The translations under genes were made by a program, and so were the position numbers. 64,000 nt of DNA, taken from NCBI GenBank assembly GCA_004353515.1, contig SMNZ01000001.1, positions 1,240,001 through 1,304,000 on the forward strand, given 5' to 3'. Shown here one piece after another: positions 16,755 through 26,500 of this stretch (within the stretch, counting starts at the first letter, position 1; each line of letters begins with the position of its first letter). The notes beneath the pieces were generated by a model that did no database searches, was not told where the DNA came from, and saw only the letters and a list, made by a program, of their open reading frames with translations. The stretch is from Alteromonadaceae bacterium M269 (GTDB lineage Bacteria; Pseudomonadota; Gammaproteobacteria; Enterobacterales; Alteromonadaceae).

Positions 16755-17411
16755 TTAAATCTTCGATGCTTGCGATAAAATTTGCTCAAGATTGAGCTGT
16801 GTCGTATCTGAATAGACAAGTGGCGCATTGGATAACACGTCGGAGTCACCAATACCAACGGCAAACATTCCTGCTGCATTAATTGCCTGTACACCAGCGT
16901 AGGCATCTTCAACACCTACGCACTCCTTTCCACTTAGATCGAAGTAATCAGCCACCATCTGAAAAACTTCAGGGTGAGGCTTGGATTGCTTCACTTGATG
17001 AGCATCGGCAATAAACTCAAACTTCTGCGCTAGTCCTAAAGATTCAACCACCGCAGGTGCATTTTTACTGGCAGATGCCATTCCAACGCGATATCCGCGG
17101 TTAATTAGCTCATCTAAAAATGTTTCAACTCCTGGGAGAATATCACTAGCCGACAACGACTTAATCAATGTTTGGTAATGTGTATTTTTCTGAGTGGCTA
17201 ATCGATGCTTTTCTGTTTTATCAAAGTCATTCTTTTTATCTCCCAATATGGCATCTAAGGATCCCATCCGGTCAACTCCCTTTAACGATTCATTAATCGC
17301 TTTATCGAAATAGATGCCGAGCTCGTCAGCTAACCTCTTCCAAGCCAAATAGTGAAGCTCTGCCGTATCGGTAATGACGCCATCCAGATCAAATATAAAG
17401 GCCTTTATCAT
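16755..17411 (-). CDS. pgmB: Beta-phosphoglucomutase
   Basis: A 218-residue HAD-superfamily enzyme. The catalytic pair is Asp8 and Asp10 in FIFDLDGVITD; a VGMASASKNAP segment near residue 113 provides the motif II Ser, and GVEDAYAGVQA near 170 supplies motif III acidic residues. It converts beta-glucose 1-phosphate to glucose 6-phosphate in the cytoplasm. It starts 1 bp after the stop of the GH65 phosphorylase, which makes exactly that substrate, so the pair is translationally linked. Confidence 0.92.
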   Translation of the reverse strand: MIKAFIFDLDGVITDTAELHYLAWKRLADELGIYFDKAINESLKGVDRMGSLDAILGDKKNDFDKTEKHRLATQKNTHYQTLIKSLSASDILPGVETFLDELINRGYRVGMASASKNAPAVVESLGLAQKFEFIADAHQVKQSKPHPEVFQMVADYFDLSGKECVGVEDAYAGVQAINAAGMFAVGIGDSDVLSNAPLVYSDTTQLNLEQILSQASKI

Positions 17412-17412
17412 A

Positions 17413-19749
17413 TTATTGCCCCCGCCTTTTATTGTTTAAAACAACAGGAGCCCCTCTAGTCAACTCTGCTTCTTGCCCCTCATGCATAATTGAGAGCTGC
17501 CCACCTTCAATCACTCGATACTCTGTATGTTCAGGCGTTACCTTGATATTGATCTGACTTTCCGCGACTAAGATAGAAAACTGATAGTGTCCCCATTTTT
17601 GAGGACAGTAAGGTGAGAAGTTCAACCTCCCCTGTTTTCGCTTCATTCCTGCAAAACCGAACACCAATGCATTCCACGATCCCGCCATACAAGCCGTATG
17701 CACACCGTATTCAGAGTTATGATGCAGGTTGTCCAAATCCATACGCGCAGCGTTTTCCAGAAACTTAACAGCTTGCTCATATCGTCCAACACTGGCGTTA
17801 ACGATGCCGTAGATACAGCCCGACAACGTCGAATCATGAGTAGTGATAGGCTCGTAATATCCGAGGTTATTCCGTTTTAACGTCTCATCAAACTGATCCT
17901 CTAACAGGAACATGGCTAGAATGACATCAGCCTGTTTCAAAACCTGATGGCGATAAATCACCAACGGATGAAAGTGCAGTAATAGCGGATACTTGTCTTT
18001 TGGCGTGTTTTCAAAATCCCAGCGCGCCTTTTCTAAAAACTGATCATCTTGCGGATTAATACCGAGTTCTCGATCAAAAGGCAGGTACATTGCATCTGCA
18101 ATCTGGTGCCACTGCGCTATTTCATCGCTTGAAAGATCTAGCTTATGCACTATGGTGGCGTATGTTTCAGTGTGGTTTTCCGCTAGAAAATTGGCTATTT
18201 CTGCAGCGAAGCGCAAATGCATTTGTGCCATCGCATTGGTATAGAAATTATTATTAACCACGGCTGTGTATTCGTCGGGTCCAGTCACTCCATCGATGCA
18301 AAACAACCCTTGTCTACGTGCATTGAAATGCCCTAACTGAGGCCAGAGTCGTGCTGTTTCAAAGATAACCTCAGCACCACCTTCTAAAATAAGAGACCAG
18401 TCATTGGTGACATCAAGATAGGTTTTGAATGCGTAAGCGATCGCGGCGTTTATATGATACTGCGCCGTGCTAGCAGGGTAATAAGCCGAACACTCCTCAC
18501 CACCTATAGTTCTCCATGCATATAGCGCACCTCGCTCCAACGACATCTGCCGAGCTCTCTCCTGTGCCGAAGCAAGTGTGTTGATACGATAAGTTAATAA
18601 ATCTCTGGATAGTTGTGGCTGGCTATAGCTAAGCGTAGGGATGATATAGATCTCAGTATCCCAAAAGTAATGTCCGTCATACCCGTGCCCAGTGAGTCCT
18701 TTTGCGGCGATTGCACTGTTGCCACCGCGCCCTGTCGACTGAAACAAATGAAACTGATTGAACCTGAGTCCTTGTTGCAGGCTTTCATCATTCGCTAACT
18801 CGATATCTGACGTTTTCCAAAATCCTTCATAGTGCTTACGCTGGCATTGAACTAGCTCATCGAAACTCATTAAGGCACAAGCGACCGCCTGTTCTAAGGC
18901 GTTATTTCTTAATGTCTCTTCAGTTTGTTCGGAGTGCTGGTAATTTACACGCTTTTCGAAACTCACTTCATGTGAACCCTGACAGTTTGCTTCAAAAACC
19001 AGGCTAGCAGAGGTACTCGTAGCGATCTCGTCTACACAACTCATACCAACAACATTGCCATGCCAACAAAGACTCGCAACTCGCGTATCAACACCTTGAA
19101 CCTGGTGTGTCATCAAGCACTGGCTTTCATGGATAGAACTTTCAAGGACACTGATAGCATCGTTTATAGACGACTCAGTAACTCTCGGATCATCTTTGCG
19201 GACACTTTGGCCATACTCAGTACTAAGTCCTGATACGACTCTAAGTTTCCCTTCGAAATTTTCAATTAACAGTCGACATTGGGTCACCAATAATGACTGA
19301 TGCTCAAACGATACGAAACGTTCTATCTGGACTTTTACGCAACCACCGTTAGATAACCGATACTCCGTTTCTCTGGTCAGAATTCCACTTTTGAAGTCAA
19401 GTTTTTGGGTATGACTGATAACTTGCTTCGGTCCAAACCTCAGCTGCTCACCATCCAAAAATACTTCTATTTGTTTGCCATTAGGTAACTGAATAATTTT
19501 CTGATTGTGAGTAGCGAAACCGTAAGCCGTTTCTCCGTAGGGAATAGGCTCTCGTGAATAAACACCGTTTAAATAAGTCCCCTCCGTTGAACGAATACCC
19601 TTCTCATAACCTTCTTCAACACTGCCTCTAATCCCCAGATAACCATTGGCCTGAGCAAAAAGCGTTTGATGTAGTTCTATCTGTTCGGTCTCTAATTTGT
19701 CTTCTTCAATAGACCAAGGATTTGCCGTCAATGTCGATGCCTGGATCAC
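17413..19749 (-). CDS. GH65 alpha-glucoside phosphorylase (maltose/trehalose/kojibiose type)
   Basis: A 778-residue cytoplasmic inverting phosphorylase starting at a GTG (19749) with an AGAGAG-type RBS. An N-terminal beta-sandwich is followed by the (alpha/alpha)6 barrel. The general acid is Glu493 in GVTGPDEYTAVVNNN, close to position 487 of characterised maltose phosphorylases. The barrel also has HYFWDTEIY near 367 and the phosphate-site segment HDSTLSGC near 634. It splits an alpha-glucose disaccharide with phosphate into glucose and beta-glucose 1-phosphate. Specificity among maltose, trehalose, kojibiose and nigerose cannot be decided by reading. Confidence 0.9.
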   Translation of the reverse strand: MIQASTLTANPWSIEEDKLETEQIELHQTLFAQANGYLGIRGSVEEGYEKGIRSTEGTYLNGVYSREPIPYGETAYGFATHNQKIIQLPNGKQIEVFLDGEQLRFGPKQVISHTQKLDFKSGILTRETEYRLSNGGCVKVQIERFVSFEHQSLLVTQCRLLIENFEGKLRVVSGLSTEYGQSVRKDDPRVTESSINDAISVLESSIHESQCLMTHQVQGVDTRVASLCWHGNVVGMSCVDEIATSTSASLVFEANCQGSHEVSFEKRVNYQHSEQTEETLRNNALEQAVACALMSFDELVQCQRKHYEGFWKTSDIELANDESLQQGLRFNQFHLFQSTGRGGNSAIAAKGLTGHGYDGHYFWDTEIYIIPTLSYSQPQLSRDLLTYRINTLASAQERARQMSLERGALYAWRTIGGEECSAYYPASTAQYHINAAIAYAFKTYLDVTNDWSLILEGGAEVIFETARLWPQLGHFNARRQGLFCIDGVTGPDEYTAVVNNNFYTNAMAQMHLRFAAEIANFLAENHTETYATIVHKLDLSSDEIAQWHQIADAMYLPFDRELGINPQDDQFLEKARWDFENTPKDKYPLLLHFHPLVIYRHQVLKQADVILAMFLLEDQFDETLKRNNLGYYEPITTHDSTLSGCIYGIVNASVGRYEQAVKFLENAARMDLDNLHHNSEYGVHTACMAGSWNALVFGFAGMKRKQGRLNFSPYCPQKWGHYQFSILVAESQINIKVTPEHTEYRVIEGGQLSIMHEGQEAELTRGAPVVLNNKRRGQ

Positions 19750-19793
19750 AAATTCTCTCTTAAGGTATGTTCATCTCTTTTTAACTATACCGA

Positions 19794-19813
19794 TTTTGCA
19801 ATCGATTGCAAAA
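19794..19813. promoter_or_regulatory. LacI-type operator between GH65 and MFS genes
   Basis: TTTTGCAATCGATTGCAAAA, identical over 20 bp to the site at 15648-15667. It lies in the 164-bp divergent region, 44 bp upstream of the phosphorylase start and 100 bp upstream of the permease start, so one repressor dimer could control both. Confidence 0.88.
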
Positions 19814-19913
19814 AACTAATTTCAATGACACAATCAGTTTTATTCTGAGCACTTTTAGCTAAATTTAGCTGAACTTTCAGTGCTTACTTAGTTATAAATT
19901 TGGAAGGCTTAAA

Positions 19914-21140
19914 GTGAAAAATATTCCGTTGTTTTTATCGCTGATCTTTACTTATGTCATTTTCGCTATCTTGCTCAATAGCGTCGGCACAGTCATCTTA
20001 CAGGTCATCAATGAATACAATGTCACCAAGACTCAAGCCAGTGTTTTAGAAGGTTTCAAGGATTTACCGATAGCCATTGTTTCCTTTCTGGTTGCCTCTT
20101 ACCTTCCTCGAATAGGCTTTTTAAAAGCGATGCAAATTGGCTTGGCTATTGTCGCTTTAAGCTGTGCTGCAATGCCTATGTTCCCTTCTTTTTTAATGAC
20201 CAAAATATTGTTCCTGTGCGTTGGAGCAAGCTTTGCTTTAGTCAAAGTTTCGGTTTACTCACTCATCGGCATACTAACTGAAAACGCCAAACAACATGCT
20301 TCTGTGCTTAACATAGTCGAAGGCTGTTTTATGGTTGGAGTCTTGAGCGGTTTTTGGTTATTCGGGCTTTTTATCGGTGGAGATGAGACAGGGGAATGGT
20401 TAAAGGTTTACTGGTATATCGCCGCTCTGGCAGTAATTAATATTGTGCTACTTCAATTGGCAAACATTGATGACCAACAATCCAATATGGAAGACAATCA
20501 TCAAAATGGCGGTATAAAACAGATGTTAAGCCTGGTTTGGATACCTTTGGTTCTCAGTTTTATTTTAGCCGTATTCTTATATGTTCTAATCGAGCAAAGT
20601 TTAGGGACTTGGCTACCCACCTTTAATAACGAAATCATGAACTTACCTTCGAATATCAGTGTTCAAATCACCAGTATTTTCGCATTCGCACTGGCGGTTG
20701 GCCGGTTAAGTGCTGGTGGTATATTGCGCTACATCAGTTGGTATCCCGTTTTAAATTTATGCCTCATTGCCATGGCTGTTTTGATGTTATTAGTTTTACC
20801 TTTGACTCAAGGGCTTGAGGATCATGTTGTGAATGGGTGGGCAGATGTTCCATTAGCCGCTTACCTATTGCCTTTAGTGGGTTTGTTTATGGCGCCTACC
20901 TACCCGGCAATAAATTCGGTTGTTCTCAGTGCGCTACCTAAACATAAACACGCCAGTATGACTGGTCTCATTGTCGTTTTTTCGGCTCTGGGAGGCACGT
21001 CAGGGAGTTTTATAACGGGATGGACATTTGCTCACTTTAGCGGACAAACCGCTTTTTATCTTTCGTTACTGCCTATGGCTGCATTGTTAGGGCTTTTATA
21101 CGTTTTCAAACAACAACTTAGTAAACCCATAGCTGATTAA
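19914..21140 (+). CDS. MFS sugar permease of the alpha-glucoside cluster
   Basis: A 408-residue inner-membrane protein with about 12 hydrophobic segments in two halves joined by a polar loop near residues 183-200. It starts at a GTG (19914) with GGAAGG 8 bases upstream. It resembles the FucP/sugar-permease branch of the MFS. The operator upstream is identical to that of the TonB receptor. It would carry the disaccharide from periplasm to cytoplasm, where the GH65 enzyme acts. Direct evidence for the sugar is absent. Confidence 0.85.
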   Translation: MKNIPLFLSLIFTYVIFAILLNSVGTVILQVINEYNVTKTQASVLEGFKDLPIAIVSFLVASYLPRIGFLKAMQIGLAIVALSCAAMPMFPSFLMTKILFLCVGASFALVKVSVYSLIGILTENAKQHASVLNIVEGCFMVGVLSGFWLFGLFIGGDETGEWLKVYWYIAALAVINIVLLQLANIDDQQSNMEDNHQNGGIKQMLSLVWIPLVLSFILAVFLYVLIEQSLGTWLPTFNNEIMNLPSNISVQITSIFAFALAVGRLSAGGILRYISWYPVLNLCLIAMAVLMLLVLPLTQGLEDHVVNGWADVPLAAYLLPLVGLFMAPTYPAINSVVLSALPKHKHASMTGLIVVFSALGGTSGSFITGWTFAHFSGQTAFYLSLLPMAALLGLLYVFKQQLSKPIAD

Positions 21141-21152
21141 CGGATGGTATTT

Positions 21153-21176
21153 GAGGCTTTACCTTTGCAAAGCCTC
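21153..21176 (+). terminator. Terminator after the MFS gene, overlapping the convergent gene end
   Basis: Perfect 8-bp stem GAGGCTTT / AAAGCCTC with an 8-base loop, 13 bp after the permease stop. It overlaps the last codons of the convergent esterase gene. The T-run on the plus side is short, so termination strength is uncertain. Confidence 0.5.
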
Positions 21177-22403
21177 TTCAAAAATCCCTTCCCTTTTATC
21201 AGCATTCGCTTTTGCAAACTCAACCGCTTTTTCTCTATAGGCTGTAGCTTTGGCTAGTTCACCTTTCGCAGCATACAAGTCAGCCATTGTGTCCTGTGCA
21301 TTAGCAGATTTAGGATAAAACGACTGCCAATAAGTGATGATAGCTTCAGCTTCGTCATATCGTCTTTCTTGAATAAAAACATAAGCAATACGTTTTAATC
21401 GATTTCGATTGTAGTAACGCTCCCCTTTTGGCAATGCAGGGAAACCGTACTTTGCGCTCAACTCATCGAAATAGTTTTTAATATTGGTTAATGTCTGATT
21501 GGGTTTAGCAACAACAAAGTCCCTATAAGACGGATCCCAATCATCAGACGGGAACACAAATTCCAAACCAGACATAATTGCAGGCAGTGTTGCAGCGTAA
21601 GAAGTCTTATCAATAATGTCAGACTTAAAGCTCACTCTATTTTCTCCAAAGGGCGTCAGCTCTTTTTCTAATTTCCGATAAGTATCCAAAATATGCGGAT
21701 TACGTGTTACCCCGCCTTGCGTCATGGAAATATATAAGTAGCGTTTGTTGGCCTTATTTTCCTCAACTGAAGCCAAAATCTTTTGAAATACATCCTGGTC
21801 TCCGTAACCATCAGCCTTAAAGTTAGCACCATTAATCGCTATATAAGCGGAAAACAAGTCCGGCTGCTTCCAAAAACTATGTAGTGCAAAATTAGCCGTA
21901 GGAGATAGACCAATTAAAATGTTGAAGTCAGCAACACGGTATTGAGCTTTTAGGAAAGGAAAAAGCTCATCCTTAATAAATGACAGATACTTATCTTGTT
22001 GGCCACCAAACCATAAAGGTTCACCTTTCTTATTCAATGGTTTGGGGGTTATATCTCGCCTAGCATCAGGCTCATTAGGGATGCTTACTACAATAGCTTC
22101 AGGCATTTGGCTATTCATAGCCTGTAGCTGCACAATGCCAGAGACGCTATGAAATAACAGCTCTCCGTCGAGTACAATAATAACGGGATACTTTATATCA
22201 GCTCCGGTTTCGGTATAGCTCGCTGGTAACGCTACATCAATGACCCTCTCAGATTTCAGGGCTTTAGAGTCAATATTGTGTCGAAACACATGACTAAAAG
22301 ATTGATTACTGGACGGTATAAAAACATCGTGAGACTCATTTGCCTGCACCGATAAATTTGAGAAACAACCTAAAAATAACAAACTCAACACTAAGTTGCG
22401 CAT
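21159..22403 (-). CDS. Secreted alpha/beta-hydrolase esterase (EstD/IroE-like) with TPR tail
   Basis: A 414-residue protein from the ATG at 22403, chosen because AAGGA lies 7 bases upstream and the signal peptide (MRNLVLSLLFLGCFSNLSVQA) begins there; the ATG at 22436 is rejected. Residues about 25-280 form an esterase fold of the Fes/IroE type (VIIVLDGELLF, then IGLSPTANFALH with the presumed nucleophile Ser). The residue two after that Ser is Thr rather than the usual Gly. Residues about 335-410 look like TPR helices (YDEAEAIITYWQSFYPKSAN). Substrate unknown. It may be cotranscribed with the GNAT gene upstream. Confidence 0.78.
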   Translation of the reverse strand: MRNLVLSLLFLGCFSNLSVQANESHDVFIPSSNQSFSHVFRHNIDSKALKSERVIDVALPASYTETGADIKYPVIIVLDGELLFHSVSGIVQLQAMNSQMPEAIVVSIPNEPDARRDITPKPLNKKGEPLWFGGQQDKYLSFIKDELFPFLKAQYRVADFNILIGLSPTANFALHSFWKQPDLFSAYIAINGANFKADGYGDQDVFQKILASVEENKANKRYLYISMTQGGVTRNPHILDTYRKLEKELTPFGENRVSFKSDIIDKTSYAATLPAIMSGLEFVFPSDDWDPSYRDFVVAKPNQTLTNIKNYFDELSAKYGFPALPKGERYYNRNRLKRIAYVFIQERRYDEAEAIITYWQSFYPKSANAQDTMADLYAAKGELAKATAYREKAVEFAKANADKREGIFEEALQR

Positions 22404-22439
22404 GTTTATATCCTTATTAATGATGATTAGAATCAAGCG

Positions 22440-22928
22440 TTAGCTCAGAGATTTTTCCCAAAACTGAGCTTTCCCCATCACCGGATCGAGTTCATATCCT
22501 TCAAAGCCAAATTTCATGTAGGCATTCTTCGCCACTGTATTGCCATCAAGCACCTCTAATGTCAGCTTACAAGAACCTTTCTCTCGAGCTAACTCCTCTA
22601 CTTTAACGAGCATTTTCTGACTGAGCCTTAAACCTCTAAACTCCGAGAGAACCACAACGTCATGAATGTTGACTAGTGGCCGACACTTAAAGCTTGAGAA
22701 GGCTTCAAAACAATTAACCAAACCAGCAGGTTTACCATCAACATAACAAATCACACTAAAGGCATAAGGTATTTTGGACAGTGAATCGGCTAGGTTTTGT
22801 TTTGTGAATTCGCTAAGCGACTCTCCTCCACCCATTGGGTCTCGGGCATAACTATCAAGCAGATAGACCAAATCATCAGCCTGTTTTTGTTGCGTATAAT
22901 CAACAGTAAAAATATCGATGTGGCTCAT
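22440..22928 (-). CDS. GNAT-family N-acetyltransferase
   Basis: A 162-residue cytoplasmic enzyme. The acetyl-CoA-binding strand-loop is visible as VVVLSEFRGLRLSQKMLVKV (about 93-112), and the C-terminal NTVAKNAYMKFGFEGYEL matches motif B. The acetyl acceptor is unknown. It lies between a Ble-like protein (28 bp upstream) and the esterase (36 bp between the two genes), all on the minus strand. Confidence 0.88.
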   Translation of the reverse strand: MSHIDIFTVDYTQQKQADDLVYLLDSYARDPMGGGESLSEFTKQNLADSLSKIPYAFSVICYVDGKPAGLVNCFEAFSSFKCRPLVNIHDVVVLSEFRGLRLSQKMLVKVEELAREKGSCKLTLEVLDGNTVAKNAYMKFGFEGYELDPVMGKAQFWEKSLS

Positions 22929-22956
22929 GGTTGTATTTTCCTAAAAATATTCCTAA

Positions 22957-23316
22957 TTACGCAGGTTGGTTGAAAACAATTTTATTTGAAAATGGGTCTG
23001 TAAGCGTAAAGCTCATATCACCCCAAGGCGCTTCTTCCAAAGCAGGGCGATTGTATCGATAAGGTCTAGAGGTTATCTCGCTAAACAGTGCTTCGATATC
23101 ATCGACATTGACAAAAGTTTTGCTGCCGGGGCTACAATCTCCTGAGTGCTCACTCAAATGAAGCACCAAGTTATCTTTAGATACCTGCATATAGAGTGGC
23201 AAGTTATCTTCGAACCTATGCTCCCAGTCAACTTCCATGCCCATATAATTCAAATAAAACTCTCGTGCTTTTGCTTCATCAAAAATCCGGATAACCGGAA
23301 TAACTTGATATTTCAT
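22957..23316 (-). CDS. Glyoxalase/bleomycin-resistance-like protein
   Basis: A 119-residue protein of the VOC superfamily, matching the small bleomycin-binding type: VIPVIRIFDEAKAREFYLNYMG at the N-terminus (first beta-alpha-beta unit), LHLSEHSGDCSPG in the middle, and LTDPFSNKIVF at the end. These proteins sequester drugs or bind small molecules rather than catalyse. Assignment to resistance is by family only. It is the first gene of the three-gene minus-strand group. Confidence 0.85.
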   Translation of the reverse strand: MKYQVIPVIRIFDEAKAREFYLNYMGMEVDWEHRFEDNLPLYMQVSKDNLVLHLSEHSGDCSPGSKTFVNVDDIEALFSEITSRPYRYNRPALEEAPWGDMSFTLTDPFSNKIVFNQPA

Positions 23317-23430
23317 CTATTCATTTCCTTTCCCACAAAGTTGCAGCTTAGCTTATCCCATATTTTTAAGAGAATTTATTATGTATCAAAGAATTAAAAC
23401 ACTGTTCAAAAAGCAAACAAATGAAAACCC

Positions 23431-23446
23431 GTCAAGATATCTTGAC
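23431..23446. promoter_or_regulatory. Perfect 16-bp palindrome upstream of the CHRD lipoprotein gene
   Basis: GTCAAGATATCTTGAC is self-complementary, 127 bp before the lipoprotein start and 114 bp before the Ble-like start on the other strand. No T-tract follows. It could be an operator for either gene. Confidence 0.4.
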
Positions 23447-23573
23447 TAATCTTGAACTATCAGCGTTTTATTTTTCCCTCAAATGAACCCTTTCTGAATA
23501 AGACGTCACTTACTCAGCAACTTTGGATCTGTTGATCTTAATTATCATTCTTTGATTCTAACGAAGGAAAATC

Positions 23574-26500
23574 ATGAAACGTTTGCTGAGTATTGCTCTT
23601 ATTGTCTCACTTGCTTCTTGTAGCAGTGACAACGATAACCCAGCGGTTGTTATAGAACCGCCTCCACCGCCTCCTCCTCCACCAGCGGAAATTAGAGGCG
23701 TATTAGATCAAGCGATAGCGGCTAACGCTATCCCATCGTCGACAATCCCATCGGGCGCTATCCCATCTGGTGCGGTACCGTCTAATGTGATTCCGTCAAG
23801 CCCAATCCCATCGAATGTTATCCCTTCGGGTTCAATCGATAGTGTTGAAATCACTACCGGTGTTGCTGGTCAAAGAATGTTTGTTTCTGCGCTGACAGCT
23901 AATCAGGAATTCGTTGCAGATCCATCAACATTTGATGCAACAGCAAACTTGAATGCGACAGCAACAGGTACTTTGACAGTCGACACTAACACTAACGAAG
24001 TTAGCGGTAGTGTGACTTTTGAAAACATTGATGCTGATGACTCAGTCACTATGGTGCATATCCATGCATCTGCTGCTGGTAGTAACGGTCCAGTGGTTGT
24101 TGGATTAGTTCAAAATGCCACTGATCCAAGTGTTTTTGAAATCCCTGCAGGTACAACAGTTGCAGACTTTGCTGCTGTCCCTGGAAACGATTTCGCGACA
24201 CTTTTTAACGCAGGTTGGTACTTCAATCTGCACACCGAAAGCAATCCTGCAGGTCAGTTGAGAGGCCAGATTGTTCCCGAGGACATGGATGTTGTTCGTG
24301 TGGAACTTCAAACTGAGCAGGAAGTTCCAGCAGTTGAAACACCGGCTGGATCGGACGTGAGTGGTGTCGGTTTCTTCACCTTTAGCTTAGTTGACGACAC
24401 AATATCGCCAACAGCGAACGTTCAGGTTCGTGGCTTTGAAGCAACTATGATTCACGTTCACCGCGGCGGTTTCGCGGGTGACGCAGGTCCCGTTCAAATT
24501 GGACTGACTGACATAAGCCCGTCGGAACTACCCGGTACCGTTTTCACTAGCAATGACGGTGCAATTGCTAGCCTAGCTGGGCTATTGCGTGGAGGTTACT
24601 ACTTCAATGCGCATTCAGATGCAAACCCTGCTGGTGAAGTACGTGGCCAAATTACATCAGGTGATGCTCAGGTTGTTCGTGTTGAATTACAAACAGAGCA
24701 AGAAATACCTGCAGTTGTTACACCTGCAGCTGAAGATGTGAGCGGTGTTGGCTACTTCACGTTCAACGCTGCTGACGAAACTGTTGCTCCTGTGGCTAAC
24801 GTAACGTTAGAAGGCTTTGAAGCAACTATGGTTCACGTTCATCGTGGCGGTTTTGCAGGTGCTGCTGGTCCTGTCCAAATTGGTTTAACAGACGTTAGTC
24901 CTCCAGATGAGCCAGGCACTGTATTCACAAGTAGTGACGGTGCTATCTTTAGCTTAGCGGGTTTAAATCGCGGTGCTTACTACTTCAACGCACACTCTGA
25001 AGCTAACCCTGCTGGTGAAGTACGCGGTCAAATTACCGCTGGGGACACGCAAGTTGTACGTGTCGAATTGCAAACAGAGCAAGAAATCCCAGCCGTTGTA
25101 ACACCTGCTGCTGCAGACGTCAGTGGTGTTGGTTACTTCACTTTTGATACTGCAGACGAAACAGTTTCTCCTGTTGCTAACGTTACATTAAGTGGCTTCG
25201 AAGCAACTATGGTTCACGTTCACCGTGGCGGTTTCGCAGGTTCTGCTGGTCCTGTTCAAATTGGCTTAACAGACGTTAGCCCTGCTGACGCACCTGGAAC
25301 GGTATTTACAAGCAACGATGGTGAGATATTCAGCTTAGCTGGTTTAAACCGTGGTGCTTATTACTTCAACGCACACTCTGAAGCTAACCCTGCTGGTGAA
25401 GTGCGCGGTCAAATCACAGCAGGTGACACTGAAGTTGTTCGTGTTGAACTACAAACTGAACAAGAGATCCCCGCGGTTGTAACTCCGGCTGCTACAGACG
25501 TTTCAGGTGTTGGTTACTTCACTTTTGATAATGAAGATGCCGCAGTTTCTCCTGTTGCTAATGTCACTTTAAGTGGTTTCGAAGCGACTATGGTTCACGT
25601 TCATCGTGGTGGTTTCGCTGGTACTGCTGGCCCAGTTCAAATTGGTTTGACTGATGTAAGCCCTGCTGAAGCACCAGGTACAGTGTTTACCAGCAACGAT
25701 GGCGAAATCGCTAGTCTAGCTGGGCTATTGCGTGGTGGTTACTACTTCAATGCACACTCTGAAGCTAATCCAGCGGGTGAGGTTCGTGGTCAAATTACAG
25801 CAGGTACAACTGAAGTTGTTCGTGTTGAACTACAAACTGAACAAGAGATCCCTGCGGTTGTAACTCCTGCTGCAGAAGACGTCAGCGGTGTTGGTTACTT
25901 CACTTTTGATAATGCAGATGCAACAGTTTCTCCTGTCGCTAACGTAACCCTAAGTGGCTTCGAGGCGACTATGGTTCACGTTCACCGTGGTGGTTTTGCA
26001 GGTACTGCTGGTCCAGTTCAAATTGGACTTGTTGATGAAAGCCCATCAGAAGCGCCTGGAACTTTCTTTACTAGCAATGATGGTGAAATCGCAAGCCTTG
26101 CAGGCCTCCTACGTGGCGGTTACTACTTCAATGCACACTCTGAAGCTAACCCTGCCGGTGAAGTTCGTGGTCAAATCACGGCGGGTGATACGCAAGTTGT
26201 TCGTGTAGAGATGCAGACAGAACAAGAAGTTCCTGCGGTTGTTACACCAGCGGCTGAAGATGTCAGCGGCGTTGGTTATTTCACTTTTAATGCCACTAAC
26301 CCTTTGGTTCTTCCTGTTGCCAATGTAAGTGTTAGTGGCTTCCAAGCTACTATGGTTCACGTTCATCGCGGTGGTTTTGCAGGTACTGCTGGTCCAGTTC
26401 AGATTGGCCTAACAGATGCTAGCCCTGAAGATGCACCTGGCACATTCTTTACTAGTAATGATGGCGAAATCGCTAGCCTTGCAGGTCTTCTACGTGGTGG

